DNA of 64,000 bases from QHXQ01 sp963788965 (lineage in GTDB: Bacteria > Acidobacteriota > Blastocatellia > Pyrinomonadales > Pyrinomonadaceae), in assembly GCA_963788965.1 (NCBI GenBank), contig CAWBIK010000005.1:1798001-1862000 (forward strand), in the 5' to 3' direction. The position numbers were made by a program, and so were the translations under genes. Within the stretch, counting starts at the first letter, position 1; each line of letters starts with the position of its first letter. Positions 36,521 to 44,768 of this stretch are shown one piece after another. The notes beneath the pieces are model-generated. The model ran no database searches, was not told the DNA's origin, and saw only the letters and a program-made list of their open reading frames with translations.

Positions 36521-36566
36521 GAGCGGTCCCCTTTAATCCGAAATCCGAAATCCGCAATCCGCATTT
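36471..36566. repeat. Tandem-word hairpin, word GGATTGC, around a start codon
   Basis: The left arm 36471-36498 contains consecutive GGATTGC words. The right arm 36535-36566 carries their complement with a few changed bases (ATCCGAA/ATCCGCA). The 36-base loop contains the ATG (36518-36520) and ribosome site of the thioesterase. Confidence 0.75.
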
Positions 36567-36746
36567 GAAACCGCGCTCAAACTGACCACAGGTAGGCCAA
36601 CGACGAAAACTCGTCTCTGCATGCGTACTGAATCCTCGATTTGAAAACTGACAGACAGGACTAACGACGGCGGCGCGACTTCGGCGCGCGTGCTGCGAGG
36701 CGGGCTATCATATGCAAACCCGCGCCATGTGACAAGCAAGGAAAAA

Positions 36747-36844
36747 CAGTGACAAGTGACGAATGACGAGTGACAAGTTGACAGCTTGTTCTGAAGTGAT
36801 AAGTTAACAAATTGTTCTGACTTCTTACTCGTCACTTGTCACTG
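36747..36844. repeat. Tandem-word hairpin, word GTGACAA/GTGACGA
   Basis: CAGTGACAAGTGACGA (36747-36762) pairs perfectly with 36829-36844. The left arm continues with more GTGACRA-like words. The right arm overlaps the last codons and stop of the CoA ligase. Together with the GGATTGC hairpin it fills most of the 311-base gap 36521-36831. Confidence 0.7.
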
Positions 36845-38382
36845 CTTTTAAGTTGTTTGCGGTCGATCTTGCCGCGGTCGTTCTTGGGGAGCGACGCGAC
36901 GAACTCGATCCAGCGCGGGTATTTGTAAAGGGCGAGGCGTGTCTTGACGAACTCTTTGAGCGTTTGTTCGAGTGCCGCGCCGGGCTGATGCGGCGCGCGC
37001 GCGACGACGAAGGCTTTGGGCTTGACGAGGCCGTCGCCCGCGTCGTGCCCGATGACCGCGCACTCTAGGACGGCTTCATGTTCGAGCAGGCAATGCTCGA
37101 TCTCGACCGGCGCGACGAAGACGCCCGACACTTTGAGCATGTCGTCGGTGCGGCCGTGATACCAGTAGTAGCCGGCCTCGTCCACGTGAAATTGATCGCC
37201 CGTGGTACACCAGTCGCCCGCGAAGGTCGCCTTAGATTTTTCGTGCGCTTGCCAGTAGCAGAGCGCCGCCGAGTCGCCTTTGACGCGCAGCGTGCCCATC
37301 TCGCCCGGCGGCAGCGCGCGCCCTTCAGCGTCCACGATCTCCGCTGCGTAACCTTCGACGATCCGACCGAGACTGCCGGGCTTTACGTCGCCGAGCCGAT
37401 TCGTGATGTAGATGTGGAACATCTCGGCCGAGCCGATGCCGTCGAGTATCTCGACGCCGAAGGTCTTCAACCAGCGGTCGTACAATTCGGCGGGCAGCGC
37501 CTCGCCAGCCGACAGGCAGAAGCGCAAAGAAGATAAATCTCTCCCGGCCGCGCCTTCGAGATTGAGCATGCCGTTAATCATCGTCGGCACGCTCGTCAGG
37601 ATCGTGGGGCGATAACGCGCGATCACTTCAAACAACTTGTCGGGCGTCGAGCGTTCGGCAAACAACGCGGTCGCGCCGCCAACAGCGAAGGGGAACAAAA
37701 GGTTCGTGCCCGTCGCATAACCGAAGAAAAGCTTCGGCACGGAGACGGTCAGATCGTTTTCGCTGACGCCCAACACGCCCTTCGCATAACACTCGGTGTT
37801 ATAAGGCAGGTCGTGCTGCAAGTGGACCGCGCCTTTAGGATGGCCGGTTGAGCCTGAAGTGAACAACCAAATCGCTATGTCGTCTCTGTGCGTGTCGGCG
37901 GGCACGAGTTCATCGGGCATCTGGTCGACGACTTGCGCGAACGAGTTGAAACTGCCGTGCGCTTGCCCGACCACGAGTACGTTCTGCAAGTACTTCGCGC
38001 CGCGCGCGGCCTCGGCGAAGTTCGCCAACAGCGATTCGTGAACGACCGCCACGCGTGCGCGCGTGTAATCGAGGTAATACTCATAATCGGCGGCGGGCAG
38101 CAGCGGGTTGACCATCGTGATGACCGCGCCGATGCGGCTTGCGCCGAACCAGGTCCAGACAAACTCCGGGCAGTCGGGCAAAACGATCAGCACGCGATCT
38201 TCGACGCGCACGCTAAGTTCGCGCAGCGCGTGCCCGGCGCGGTTCGCCCAACGCACCGCGTCGCCGTAAGTGTACGTTTCGTCTTCGTAGTAAAGACAGA
38301 CTTTGTTTTCGCGCCCCGCCGCTACGTTGTGGTAGAGGAAGTAGTCGCTCATGTTGAAGCGTTCGGGAAACTCTACGTTCAT
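36832..38382 (-). CDS. Benzoate-CoA ligase family protein (likely aryl/anthranilate-CoA ligase)
   Basis: A 516-residue ANL-superfamily adenylating enzyme. Core motifs are IWLFTSGSTGHPKGAVHL (AMP/phosphate loop), GIGSAEMFHIYITN (A5-like), GDWCTTGDQF, YYWYHGRTDDMLKVSG and the Lys in KNDRGKIDRKQL near the C-terminus. The benzoate-CoA ligase branch is suggested by NPLLPAADYEYYLDYTRARV and VSVPKLFFGYATG. It starts six bases after the methyltransferase end and shares its operon with tryptophan 2,3-dioxygenase, so anthranilate or a related aromatic acid is the likely substrate; this is inference. Cytoplasmic. Confidence 0.88.
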   Translation of the reverse strand: MNVEFPERFNMSDYFLYHNVAAGRENKVCLYYEDETYTYGDAVRWANRAGHALRELSVRVEDRVLIVLPDCPEFVWTWFGASRIGAVITMVNPLLPAADYEYYLDYTRARVAVVHESLLANFAEAARGAKYLQNVLVVGQAHGSFNSFAQVVDQMPDELVPADTHRDDIAIWLFTSGSTGHPKGAVHLQHDLPYNTECYAKGVLGVSENDLTVSVPKLFFGYATGTNLLFPFAVGGATALFAERSTPDKLFEVIARYRPTILTSVPTMINGMLNLEGAAGRDLSSLRFCLSAGEALPAELYDRWLKTFGVEILDGIGSAEMFHIYITNRLGDVKPGSLGRIVEGYAAEIVDAEGRALPPGEMGTLRVKGDSAALCYWQAHEKSKATFAGDWCTTGDQFHVDEAGYYWYHGRTDDMLKVSGVFVAPVEIEHCLLEHEAVLECAVIGHDAGDGLVKPKAFVVARAPHQPGAALEQTLKEFVKTRLALYKYPRWIEFVASLPKNDRGKIDRKQLKSSDK

Positions 38383-38388
38383 GACTTG

Positions 38389-39204
38389 TTATCTTTGGTC
38401 CAACGGGCGCACGGCGCGCAGCGAGAACATATGCGGGAGCAGCCCCATAGGCCCTTTGAGCCGGCCCTTGCCCGGCTCGAACTCTTCCAGCGAAATGTAT
38501 GAAGGGATATGCCACATGTAGGGGAACTCGTGGACGAACTCAAGGTGCAGCCCCGCGCGGACGACCGAATTGATGATCTCGCTCAGACTGTGATCCCAGT
38601 TGTACTCAGAATGCGAGAAGCCTTGCGCTTCACCCGGCGCGGCATAAGAGCCGTGTGATTCCAGTTCGATAGGTTCGGGCGTGTGAAAGTAAGCGTACTC
38701 GAACGCCGTGCCCTCGTGGTTGACCATGCCGAAGATCGGATGTGTGTCAATGATGTAGAAGCAGCCGCCGGGCTTGAGAAAGTGCGCGGCGATTTCAGCC
38801 CAACGATACAAGTCGGGCAACCATGAAAGCACGCCGTAAGACGTGAAGACGATATCGAAGCGGTCGGCGAGCACGTCGGGCAAATCGTAGATGTTCGCGT
38901 GGACGAAGTTCGCGGGGATGTGCAGTTCGTCACTTAAAGCACGGGCGAGACGGATCGCTTCGTCGGAGAAGTCTGCGCCCGTCACCTGTGCGCCGAGACG
39001 CGCCCATGAAAGTGTGTCTTGCCCGAAGTGACATTGCAGATGAAGCAGAGACTTGCCGCGCACGTCGCCGACCTCTGCAAGCTCTATGGCCTTTAGCGAC
39101 GAGCGCCCGGCCTTGAAGCCTTCGATGTCATAGTATTCAGAATGCGCGTGCAGTCGCGTCCAGCCGTTCCAGAGTGAGCGGTTGCTGTCGACGTATTTGT
39201 TCAT
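38389..39204 (-). CDS. Class I SAM-dependent methyltransferase
   Basis: A 271-residue enzyme when started at 39204 (MNKYVDSNRSLWNGWTRLHA). The SAM-binding region reads GKSLLHLQCHFGQDTLSWARLG, then VTGADFSDEAIRLAR and FDIVFTSYGVLSWLPDL. The closing part (PSYISLEEFEPG) is typical of small-molecule methyltransferases in Acidobacteriota. It lies 37 bases after TDO and six bases before the CoA ligase in one operon, so it may act on a tryptophan or kynurenine metabolite; the substrate is not evident. Confidence 0.85.
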   Translation of the reverse strand: MNKYVDSNRSLWNGWTRLHAHSEYYDIEGFKAGRSSLKAIELAEVGDVRGKSLLHLQCHFGQDTLSWARLGAQVTGADFSDEAIRLARALSDELHIPANFVHANIYDLPDVLADRFDIVFTSYGVLSWLPDLYRWAEIAAHFLKPGGCFYIIDTHPIFGMVNHEGTAFEYAYFHTPEPIELESHGSYAAPGEAQGFSHSEYNWDHSLSEIINSVVRAGLHLEFVHEFPYMWHIPSYISLEEFEPGKGRLKGPMGLLPHMFSLRAVRPLDQR

Positions 39205-39241
39205 GCGCGTGCTTGCGAGAGTTTGAATTTGCAACTGCCGA

Positions 39242-40087
39242 TCAAGCTTGCTGGCCGGCGAAGGGACAACCGCGTGCGCCGTGACTTGTATCTAGGTGCG
39301 TGCGCGCTTCCCACAGTTCGGGGAAGAACTTTTGATCGAGCGTGGTGCGCAGATAGCCTACGCCTTCTGAGCCGCCCGTTCCGCGCTTCGCGCCGACCAT
39401 GCGTTCGACCATGCGGACGTGGTGTGCGCGCCACAACTGGAAATACTCGTCGTGCGCGATCAAAGCTTCGGCCAGTTGGAACTCTTCAACGCGCGTCTCG
39501 AAGTGCGTTAAGACTTCAAGCACGGCGCGCACGCGTTGTTGATAGCTTAGCTGTCTGGCATCGGCGGCGAGCGTCGCGTCGTCGGCGGGCGCGTCGAGGC
39601 CGCGCCGACGCAGGTAGGCATAGAACGTTGCGCCGAGCGTCGGGCCAGTGAAGCGCGCCTGCAAACGCGTGGTGGCAAACTCGTCGTCGCGGAAATTGTT
39701 GAGCAAGCCTTCGGTCTTCAAGCCGGAGACGAACTCGATCTCGCGGAACTGCATGGATTGAAAACCACTCGCCGGGTTCAACTCGTCGCGGAAGCCGAGG
39801 AAACTGATCGGCGTCATCGTCTCAAGAATGTGAATCTGGTTGACCAGCACCTTCTCGATCTCGACGACGCGCAGCAGTGCGAGCGCCGCCGCGAACGCGC
39901 GCTCCTGCTCGATGAACGTGATGGCCGCGTCCAGTTCGTGCAGGATTTGTTTGAACCACAGTTCATACGTCTGATGGATCGTGATGAACAACAGTTCGTC
40001 GTGATGCGCCGGATCGGACAAGCACGACTGCAAGTCGATCAACTCCGGCACACGCAAATATTTATTATAGGATAAAGTCTCAGTCAC
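39242..40087 (-). CDS. kynA: Tryptophan 2,3-dioxygenase
   Basis: A 281-residue heme enzyme opening the indole ring of L-tryptophan to N-formylkynurenine, the first step of the kynurenine pathway. The GTG start at 40087 has AAAGGA seven bases upstream. The conserved block HHDELLFITIHQTYELWFKQ carries the active-site His/Tyr region, then MTPISFLGFRDEL, SGFQSMQFREIEF, and the C-terminal FQLWRAHHVRMVERMVG with the heme-ligand His and GSEGVGYLRTTLD. The length is normal. It heads an operon with a methyltransferase, a CoA ligase and a thioesterase. Confidence 0.95.
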   Translation of the reverse strand: MTETLSYNKYLRVPELIDLQSCLSDPAHHDELLFITIHQTYELWFKQILHELDAAITFIEQERAFAAALALLRVVEIEKVLVNQIHILETMTPISFLGFRDELNPASGFQSMQFREIEFVSGLKTEGLLNNFRDDEFATTRLQARFTGPTLGATFYAYLRRRGLDAPADDATLAADARQLSYQQRVRAVLEVLTHFETRVEEFQLAEALIAHDEYFQLWRAHHVRMVERMVGAKRGTGGSEGVGYLRTTLDQKFFPELWEARTHLDTSHGARGCPFAGQQA

Positions 40088-40260
40088 GGTTCAATCCTTT
40101 GTGCTGCTGGAAGTTGACGTTTATTCAAGGGTTTACGGGCAGCAGATTCCGCTACCCATGTTACCTGAACTGTCCCGTTTACCCCACATCTCGTCAAAAA
40201 GCCGTCACCTCCAGTGATGAGTTGTGCCGCGAGTTTAATTGACTCCGGCGTAGCGTGCAG
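40088..40260. other. Spacer upstream of kynA
   Basis: No gene seen. A different frame of the decayed recombinase may run into it, reading LTARYAGVN just after the annotated end. If the kyn operon was once continuous, the insertion boundary should lie near here. Confidence 0.4.
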
Positions 40261-40834
40261 TTAAGGCTCTATGCCTTGAATGCTCGTGTGCCCGGAGAGT
40301 CTCATGATAGTTTCGCGCGGCAGCCCGCGCTCTGCAAGGCGCGAGATGAAAGTATGCCGGAATGAGTAAGCCATAAACCCACCTTTAGCTTCCCGGCCGT
40401 AGTTAAGTTCAGCTTGGAGCGCGGCTTCGCGCAACGCTTCGCCCCTTTGATTTGCGAAAGACGAGCGCCGTGAACGGGGAAAAGTCTTTCGGCATCGCAC
40501 AGTCGATAGGCAATGCGCCGCTGGACCATTTCTGCCAGCTCAGGGTGCATCGGCACGTCATGCTCCGACTCCGTTTTAGTGCCGATAGATGCACGGTTGA
40601 TGATCCCCACTCAGGGTGTATATCCCATTGGACGTGACTCATCAACATCTGACAGGCTTCATTCAGCCGCGCGCCCGTGTAGCGCAGCATAATTAGCACG
40701 TCTCGCGCCGCACGCCACGTCTCTTTCTTCTGCTCGTGTAGCCGTCGCCAGCCGTTAGCAAACTCTGACACCGGCACATCGTCGAGTGCGGCTAAGAGCG
40801 TCCTAAACTCTTGCTCACTAACGATGCGCCACAT
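40261..40834 (-). pseudogene. Tyrosine recombinase fragment, frameshifted and N-terminally truncated
   Basis: Catalytic half of a phage-type integrase. Arg I lies in MLRYTGARLNEACQM, then HDVPMHPELAEMV, and the RHTFISRLAERGLPRETIMRLSGHTSI region in the last frame. Single G losses near 40563 (G run) and 40450 (GGGG run) split it into three frames. The frame stops at QGIEP before the nucleophile, but ARYAGVN follows in another frame, so the Tyr may once have been there. The N-terminal core-binding domain is missing: the frame is closed by a TAA inside GTTAGGG (40875-40881). It lacks the extra domain of integron integrases. It lies directly left of an attC-like site. Confidence 0.75.
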
Positions 40835-40940
40835 GGGCGCGCTACGGCTACCGTGGGGCGCGTCGCCAGTCGGCGTTAGGGTAGTTGGCTGATAAAGTTG
40901 GCGTGGCCGGTAGGGTTAAGTTGAACTGAAGATGGTCGCC

Positions 40941-41049
40941 AGCTAACAACTCAATCAAGCTGACCCGCCGATAGCTTCATTCTCCAGTAGAAAGCTGGTG
41001 TATTAGGTGTAGGCTGCGCGCGGCGGGCAGCTTATTTCGAGCGTTGGGC
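40941..41049 (+). repeat. attC-like recombination site 1
   Basis: The left end AGCTAACAACTCAATCAAGC and the right end CAGCTTATTTCGAGCGTTGGGC have the layout of integron attC sites: an RYYYAAC-like core (AGCTAAC, one mismatch) and a perfect GTTRRRY core (GTTGGGC, 41043-41049). Between them is an imperfect inverted repeat (AAGCTGACCCGCC with GGCGGGCAGCTT) that leaves unpaired bases. Length 109 bases. Confidence 0.65.
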
Positions 41050-41199
41050 GGAACAATCTTGTGTGATAAGGTGTCCAAGGCTCAAGGTGAATTATGAATA
41101 GGGTGTTGAAAGCCATCCTAAAACGCGCATCTGCCTTACTTATCACTTTTACATTTGGCGTAGCGGTTAGATGGCTCGCTATTTGGAAAGGAGTTTCGT
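41050..41199 (+). other. Cassette leader region
   Basis: About 150 bases between attC-like site 1 and the cassette gene. A frame from ATG 41094 (MNRVLKAILKRASALLITF) looks like a short membrane segment and runs into the next gene out of frame, so I do not call it. AAAGGAG at 41188 belongs to the next gene. Confidence 0.4.
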
Positions 41200-41865
41200 A
41201 TGAAGAGAGTCTTGTCTGTGATTACATCTCTTGTGATGCTTGGGTGTGGGCTGCTTATTCCCGCCGCGAGCAGCCAAGCTTGCTCGCGAGTTCGCCCCTT
41301 TACTCTCGATGAGTTGTTCGATAATGCGGAGGCCATCGTTCGCGTCACCGCAGTGAAGTATGCCAAGCCGCCTGCTGATCCGAACATGATTACAACGGGC
41401 GAGCCTGACTCAACCATTGAATTTAAGGTCGAGGAAAAGCTTAGAGGGAAAGATGTCCCCGACACTATTGTTCTCAACGGATATTTGAGTGACAAAGATG
41501 ATTTCAATGAAATGCCTGTGCCCTATATGTTTGTGCGTCCTTATGGTCGAAGGGGAAGCTGCTTTGCTAATACTTACAAGGAAGGCGCACAGTTTCTGCT
41601 GTTTTTGAAAAAGACAAAAGATGGATACACGCCGAATATTAGTGCGCTTGGCCCGACCAATGAGCAGCTACATTCAGATAAGGATGAGTGGCTCATATGG
41701 GTCAGAGACCATCTCAAATCGCAAGAGAAGAAAGGAAATGAATCTGCTCTCTTTAACAGTGATGCGTTGCGATGGCTGTGTGCTGCTCTCGCAGCCGCCA
41801 GGCGTTGTTGCATAAATCGGAGTGAGTACCCTTCTCCCGTTTCGTTTATGACTCACACAGCATAA
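41200..41865 (+). CDS. Secreted cassette protein, 3' end altered by an IS
   Basis: Signal peptide MKRVLSVITSLVMLGCGLLI, likely lipoprotein or Cys-rich export (SSQACSRVRPF). Mature part: EAIVRVTAVKYAKPP, IEFKVEEKLRGKDVP and FANTYKEGAQFLLFLKK, a beta-rich fold seen in secreted proteins of unknown role. After LAAA (41799) the frame runs into the IS903-like element and gains about 20 foreign residues. Removing the IS and one copy of its target duplication gives LAAAS then TAA, with the stop inside the next attC core, as in ordinary integron cassettes. Original length about 200 residues. Confidence 0.7.
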   Translation: MKRVLSVITSLVMLGCGLLIPAASSQACSRVRPFTLDELFDNAEAIVRVTAVKYAKPPADPNMITTGEPDSTIEFKVEEKLRGKDVPDTIVLNGYLSDKDDFNEMPVPYMFVRPYGRRGSCFANTYKEGAQFLLFLKKTKDGYTPNISALGPTNEQLHSDKDEWLIWVRDHLKSQEKKGNESALFNSDALRWLCAALAAARRCCINRSEYPSPVSFMTHTA

Positions 41866-42832
41866 CTCCGAGGCATTCCCAAGCCCGTCATCCGGTTCAT
41901 CGCAGCGCATCTTACCCGCAACTCCGTAACTTGCCTGCGCCACTCCCGGGCCTTGAGCCTCTCGGCGAAGATAGTCTTCAAGCGCATCATCGCCGTCTCG
42001 GCCAAGCTCCGGCGGTGATAACCCGCCTCCTTCTTCCACACGTCCCTGCCGACCTCCCGGCCCCGCAGCACGGCCGCGTCGCGGTCGCGGAACTCCGGCC
42101 CGCCCCTGACCCGCGCCCGCTTCTTCGGCGGGATGACGGAGTGCGCCCCCCGCTCGTGGATAGCTTTGTAGCAGTCGTGGAAGTCATAGGCCCCGTCGCC
42201 GAGGACTTCCGCCACCTCGCCCTCCACCGCCCCGAGCAGGCCGCGCATCTCCCGCCGGTCGAGGGTGTCCTTGTCCGTCATCGAGAGCGCGACGGCCTCA
42301 TGCGTGCGGTGGTCGATCAACAGGTGGAGTTTGCGCCAAGTGCGCCGCTTCTCCGTGCCGTGCAACCTGACCTTCCACTCGCCCTCGCCGTAGAGCTTGA
42401 CCCCGGTCGAGTCCACCGCCAGGTGGAGCGGGCCTCTTGCTCAGGCGCGGCAACTCCACGTCGAGGGTCACCGCCCGGCGCGAGAGCGTCGAGTAATGCG
42501 GGGCCGGCAGGTCTGAGCCGAGCAGCCGCAGCACGGACGAGACGAGCCCCTGGGTGGCGCGCAGCGGCAGGCGGTAGACCTCGCGCAGCGTCAAGGCGCA
42601 GGTGACGGCGAGGTCGGAGTAGAGGCGGCGCCGCCCCCGGCGCGTAGGGGCGGCGGTGTCGCGCCACTTGTTAATGGCGCTCTGCTCGACCCAGAGGGTA
42701 AGACTCCCGCGCCCGACGAGTGCTCTGTTATATTCGCGCCAGTTGCGGATGCGGTACTGACGCTTTTCCTTGTTGGTCACGCATCGAGACTAGCAGACGT
42801 ACCGCCTCCGCGACCTCTTATGCAACAACCCC
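41801..42832 (-). mobile_element. IS903-like insertion sequence (IS5 family)
   Basis: A 1032-bp element. Left end GGCGTTGTTGCATAA (41801-41815) and right end TTATGCAACAACCCC (42818-42832) are inverted repeats, 14 of 15 matching. The direct repeat CAGCCGCCA flanks it (41792-41800 and 42833-42841), a 9-bp duplication as made by the IS903 group. It carries one transposase gene on the minus strand. Confidence 0.88.
41853..42780 (-). CDS. IS5/IS903-like DDE transposase, frameshifted
   Basis: It begins NKEKRQYRIRNWREYNRALV and SLTLWVEQSAINKW, the usual IS903-group start. After LSKRP the frame breaks in a CCC run near 42431. Removing one base gives RPLHLAVDSTGVKLYGEGEW with the first catalytic Asp. 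The second Asp is in EVLGDGAYDFHDCYKAI and the Glu in RRSLAETAMMRLKTIF. The reconstructed protein is about 308 residues, normal for the group. The defect is either an assembly error or inactivates the copy. Confidence 0.88.
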
Positions 42833-42840
42833 CAGCCGCC

Positions 42841-42979
42841 AGCTAACAACTCATTCAACCCGACCCCGCGATAGCATTCCTTTGGGACTGACGCCTACCT
42901 ATGCTATTTGCACCGGAACCCTCAACTGTTTGTGCATGACGAATGCTGTGCGGTGGTTGTCGCTTACTCTGTGTTGGGT
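42841..42979 (+). repeat. attC-like recombination site 2
   Basis: The left end AGCTAACAACTCATTCAACC repeats the left end of site 1 almost exactly. The right core GTTGGGT (42973-42979) matches GTTRRRY, preceded by CGCTTACTCTGT. Pairing between the halves is weaker than in site 1. The right core overlaps the last codons of the 593-residue gene on the other strand. The IS903-like element sits immediately before the left end. Confidence 0.5.
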
Positions 42980-44745
42980 TCGATGGTATCGAAGCGCAAG
43001 CCGCTCGAACCTTCACCGCGCCCGACCACTTTGCGCCGGCCCACCCACAGATGCGTCGCCCCGTCGAGCCAGCGCGCGAGTTGATAATGGCGTGTGACGC
43101 GTATGCCCTCGCGCGGAATCTCTTCTTCGTAGATTGACAACGCGGCCGGGTTCGGCGGCTCAGGGTTGAGAATGCGCCCGCGCGCCCGGACAGGTTCGGG
43201 CGGGCCGTCGGGCTTGAGCATCGCGCCGCGTTTGAGGCGTAGCCCCGTGCTGCTCTGCACGGGCAGCAGCGGAATCCAGTAATCGGGCACGTCGGTCGCC
43301 AAGCGATAAGTTACCTCCGCCGTCGTCTGTGGACCGGCCGTTGGGGCCGCGACTGGTTGCTGCTCGTAACGATTCAACGGCCGCTCAATCGCACTTTCGA
43401 TCACGCGCTCCACGCCCCACGCCATGTTGGCCATCTCGTCGCGCAGGAATAAAGCTTCTTCGAGCGGCCGGCTCTCCAAACTCTTCATCAACGTCGGCGG
43501 CAGGAAGAAGAGAGTCGCATTCGCATTGTCAACGAAGGGCACGCGGCCCGGTTGCGGCATCGAAGCGAGTTGGAACATGCGCCAGGTTGCGCCCGGTCCT
43601 TGCGTCTCTTGCGCGGGCCGAATCAGCATGCGTTCGCCAAAGGTGTTGGTGACGACCAGCGAGTTACTGCGGCACAGAGAGCCGACGGGCAACTCGACGG
43701 GGATGACGAACCAATCATTGCCGTAACTGATGGCAAACTCGACGAGCAGCAGACGCGCCAATTCTTCCGGTCCTGCGTCAACCGCGCCGAAGTCCACCTG
43801 TGCATCTTCAAACTCCCAGAAGCGGGCCGCGGGCATACCGCGATAACTGATTGGCGCGGGAATCAACGTGCGCGTGAGCGGCTTGCCGGGACTGTCGTTG
43901 CTCGCGCGGAGCGAAGCCCCGTCGTTCACGTTGAAGTCGTGCCAGTCCATGTGCCCCGAATAATATTCCGGCGAGGTCAAGACCTTTTCGCCTGTGCTCA
44001 TTCGGGTCGCCACCGAAAAGTTGTACTCCATGCGCTCGGCCGACCAAGCCGGGTTGCTGCCGACCGGCTCGCTCGCCAGCGACTCATACCAACGCAACCA
44101 CGCCTCGGCCGTTACCTGCACCTCCGCCACGTCGGCCTGTGCAATTGTCAGATCGGCGGGCAGTCGTGCGCCGGTCGGCGCGCGCAACGCGGCGGCGAAC
44201 GCGGCGTAAAGCTGTCGCCCGTCGGGCACGCGCGGCGCGACGAGGTCGAGGAAGTTCTGACTGTCGGCGTCGAGCGTGGCGCGTTGGGCGGCGGTGAGCG
44301 GCGGGAACGGGTATTTACTTTTGAACAGGTCGCGGTAGCTGCGCGACATGGGCTGTTGATCGAGCATACGAAGAAAGTGCTGGCCCGCTTCGGCGGCGAA
44401 GCGCAGCCGCTCCGGCCGGCTCGCGTCGGGACGCACGCGCTCGCGTTCGACCAACGTCTCCAAAGGCGTTATGACGCCGTCGTATGCTTGCCCTTCGACG
44501 GGCGTTTTATCGGCCAGCGCACCCGGATGGTAACGAGTCAAGCGGGCGGCCTCGCCGCGCCAACGCGCCGAGGCGGGCGAGCCGTTGTCTTCGCCCTGAA
44601 ACTCGCCCACCTGCCACTGTCGCGCCAGCAGCCACAGCGGATCATAGATGCGCGCTTGTAGCCCTGCGCTCATCTCGGCGTCGCGGCTGCGCGGTTCAAG
44701 CCTCATCCAAGTGGTGATTGATGGCGTCGTGGTGACAGGTGACAT
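42964..44745 (-). CDS. Conserved hypothetical protein with ARQWQVGEFQGED motif
   Basis: A 593-residue protein, last gene of a five-gene run. The N-terminus has MRLEPRSRDAEMSAGLQARI and then PLWLLARQWQVGEFQGED, a hallmark of a widespread family without known function. Later blocks are SPEYYSGHMDWHDFNV, PAARFWEFEDAQVDFGAVDA and FFLPPTLMKSLE. There is no signal peptide or membrane segment. The last residues (EPNTE) and stop are encoded inside the right core of attC-like site 2, so the C-terminus may have been changed by cassette insertion. The preceding gene ends 23 bases upstream; the two are surely one operon. I cannot assign a function. Confidence 0.75.
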   Translation of the reverse strand: MSPVTTTPSITTWMRLEPRSRDAEMSAGLQARIYDPLWLLARQWQVGEFQGEDNGSPASARWRGEAARLTRYHPGALADKTPVEGQAYDGVITPLETLVERERVRPDASRPERLRFAAEAGQHFLRMLDQQPMSRSYRDLFKSKYPFPPLTAAQRATLDADSQNFLDLVAPRVPDGRQLYAAFAAALRAPTGARLPADLTIAQADVAEVQVTAEAWLRWYESLASEPVGSNPAWSAERMEYNFSVATRMSTGEKVLTSPEYYSGHMDWHDFNVNDGASLRASNDSPGKPLTRTLIPAPISYRGMPAARFWEFEDAQVDFGAVDAGPEELARLLLVEFAISYGNDWFVIPVELPVGSLCRSNSLVVTNTFGERMLIRPAQETQGPGATWRMFQLASMPQPGRVPFVDNANATLFFLPPTLMKSLESRPLEEALFLRDEMANMAWGVERVIESAIERPLNRYEQQPVAAPTAGPQTTAEVTYRLATDVPDYWIPLLPVQSSTGLRLKRGAMLKPDGPPEPVRARGRILNPEPPNPAALSIYEEEIPREGIRVTRHYQLARWLDGATHLWVGRRKVVGRGEGSSGLRFDTIEPNTE

Positions 44746-44768
44746 CGCACTACTCCTTCGGGCGCACG

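Noticed and set aside
36533..36835. 100-codon minus-strand frame between CoA ligase and thioesterase
   Set aside because: It is composed largely of the two word-repeat hairpins and shows no protein-like features.
40261..40834. Integron integrase IntI
   Set aside because: The fragment lies beside an attC-like site in the right orientation, but the IntI-specific extra region before the RHTF motif is absent, so it looks like an ordinary phage-type recombinase.
41094..41312. Small membrane protein before the cassette gene
   Set aside because: A plausible start and hydrophobic stretch, but it runs out of frame through the coding sequence of the well-supported next gene.
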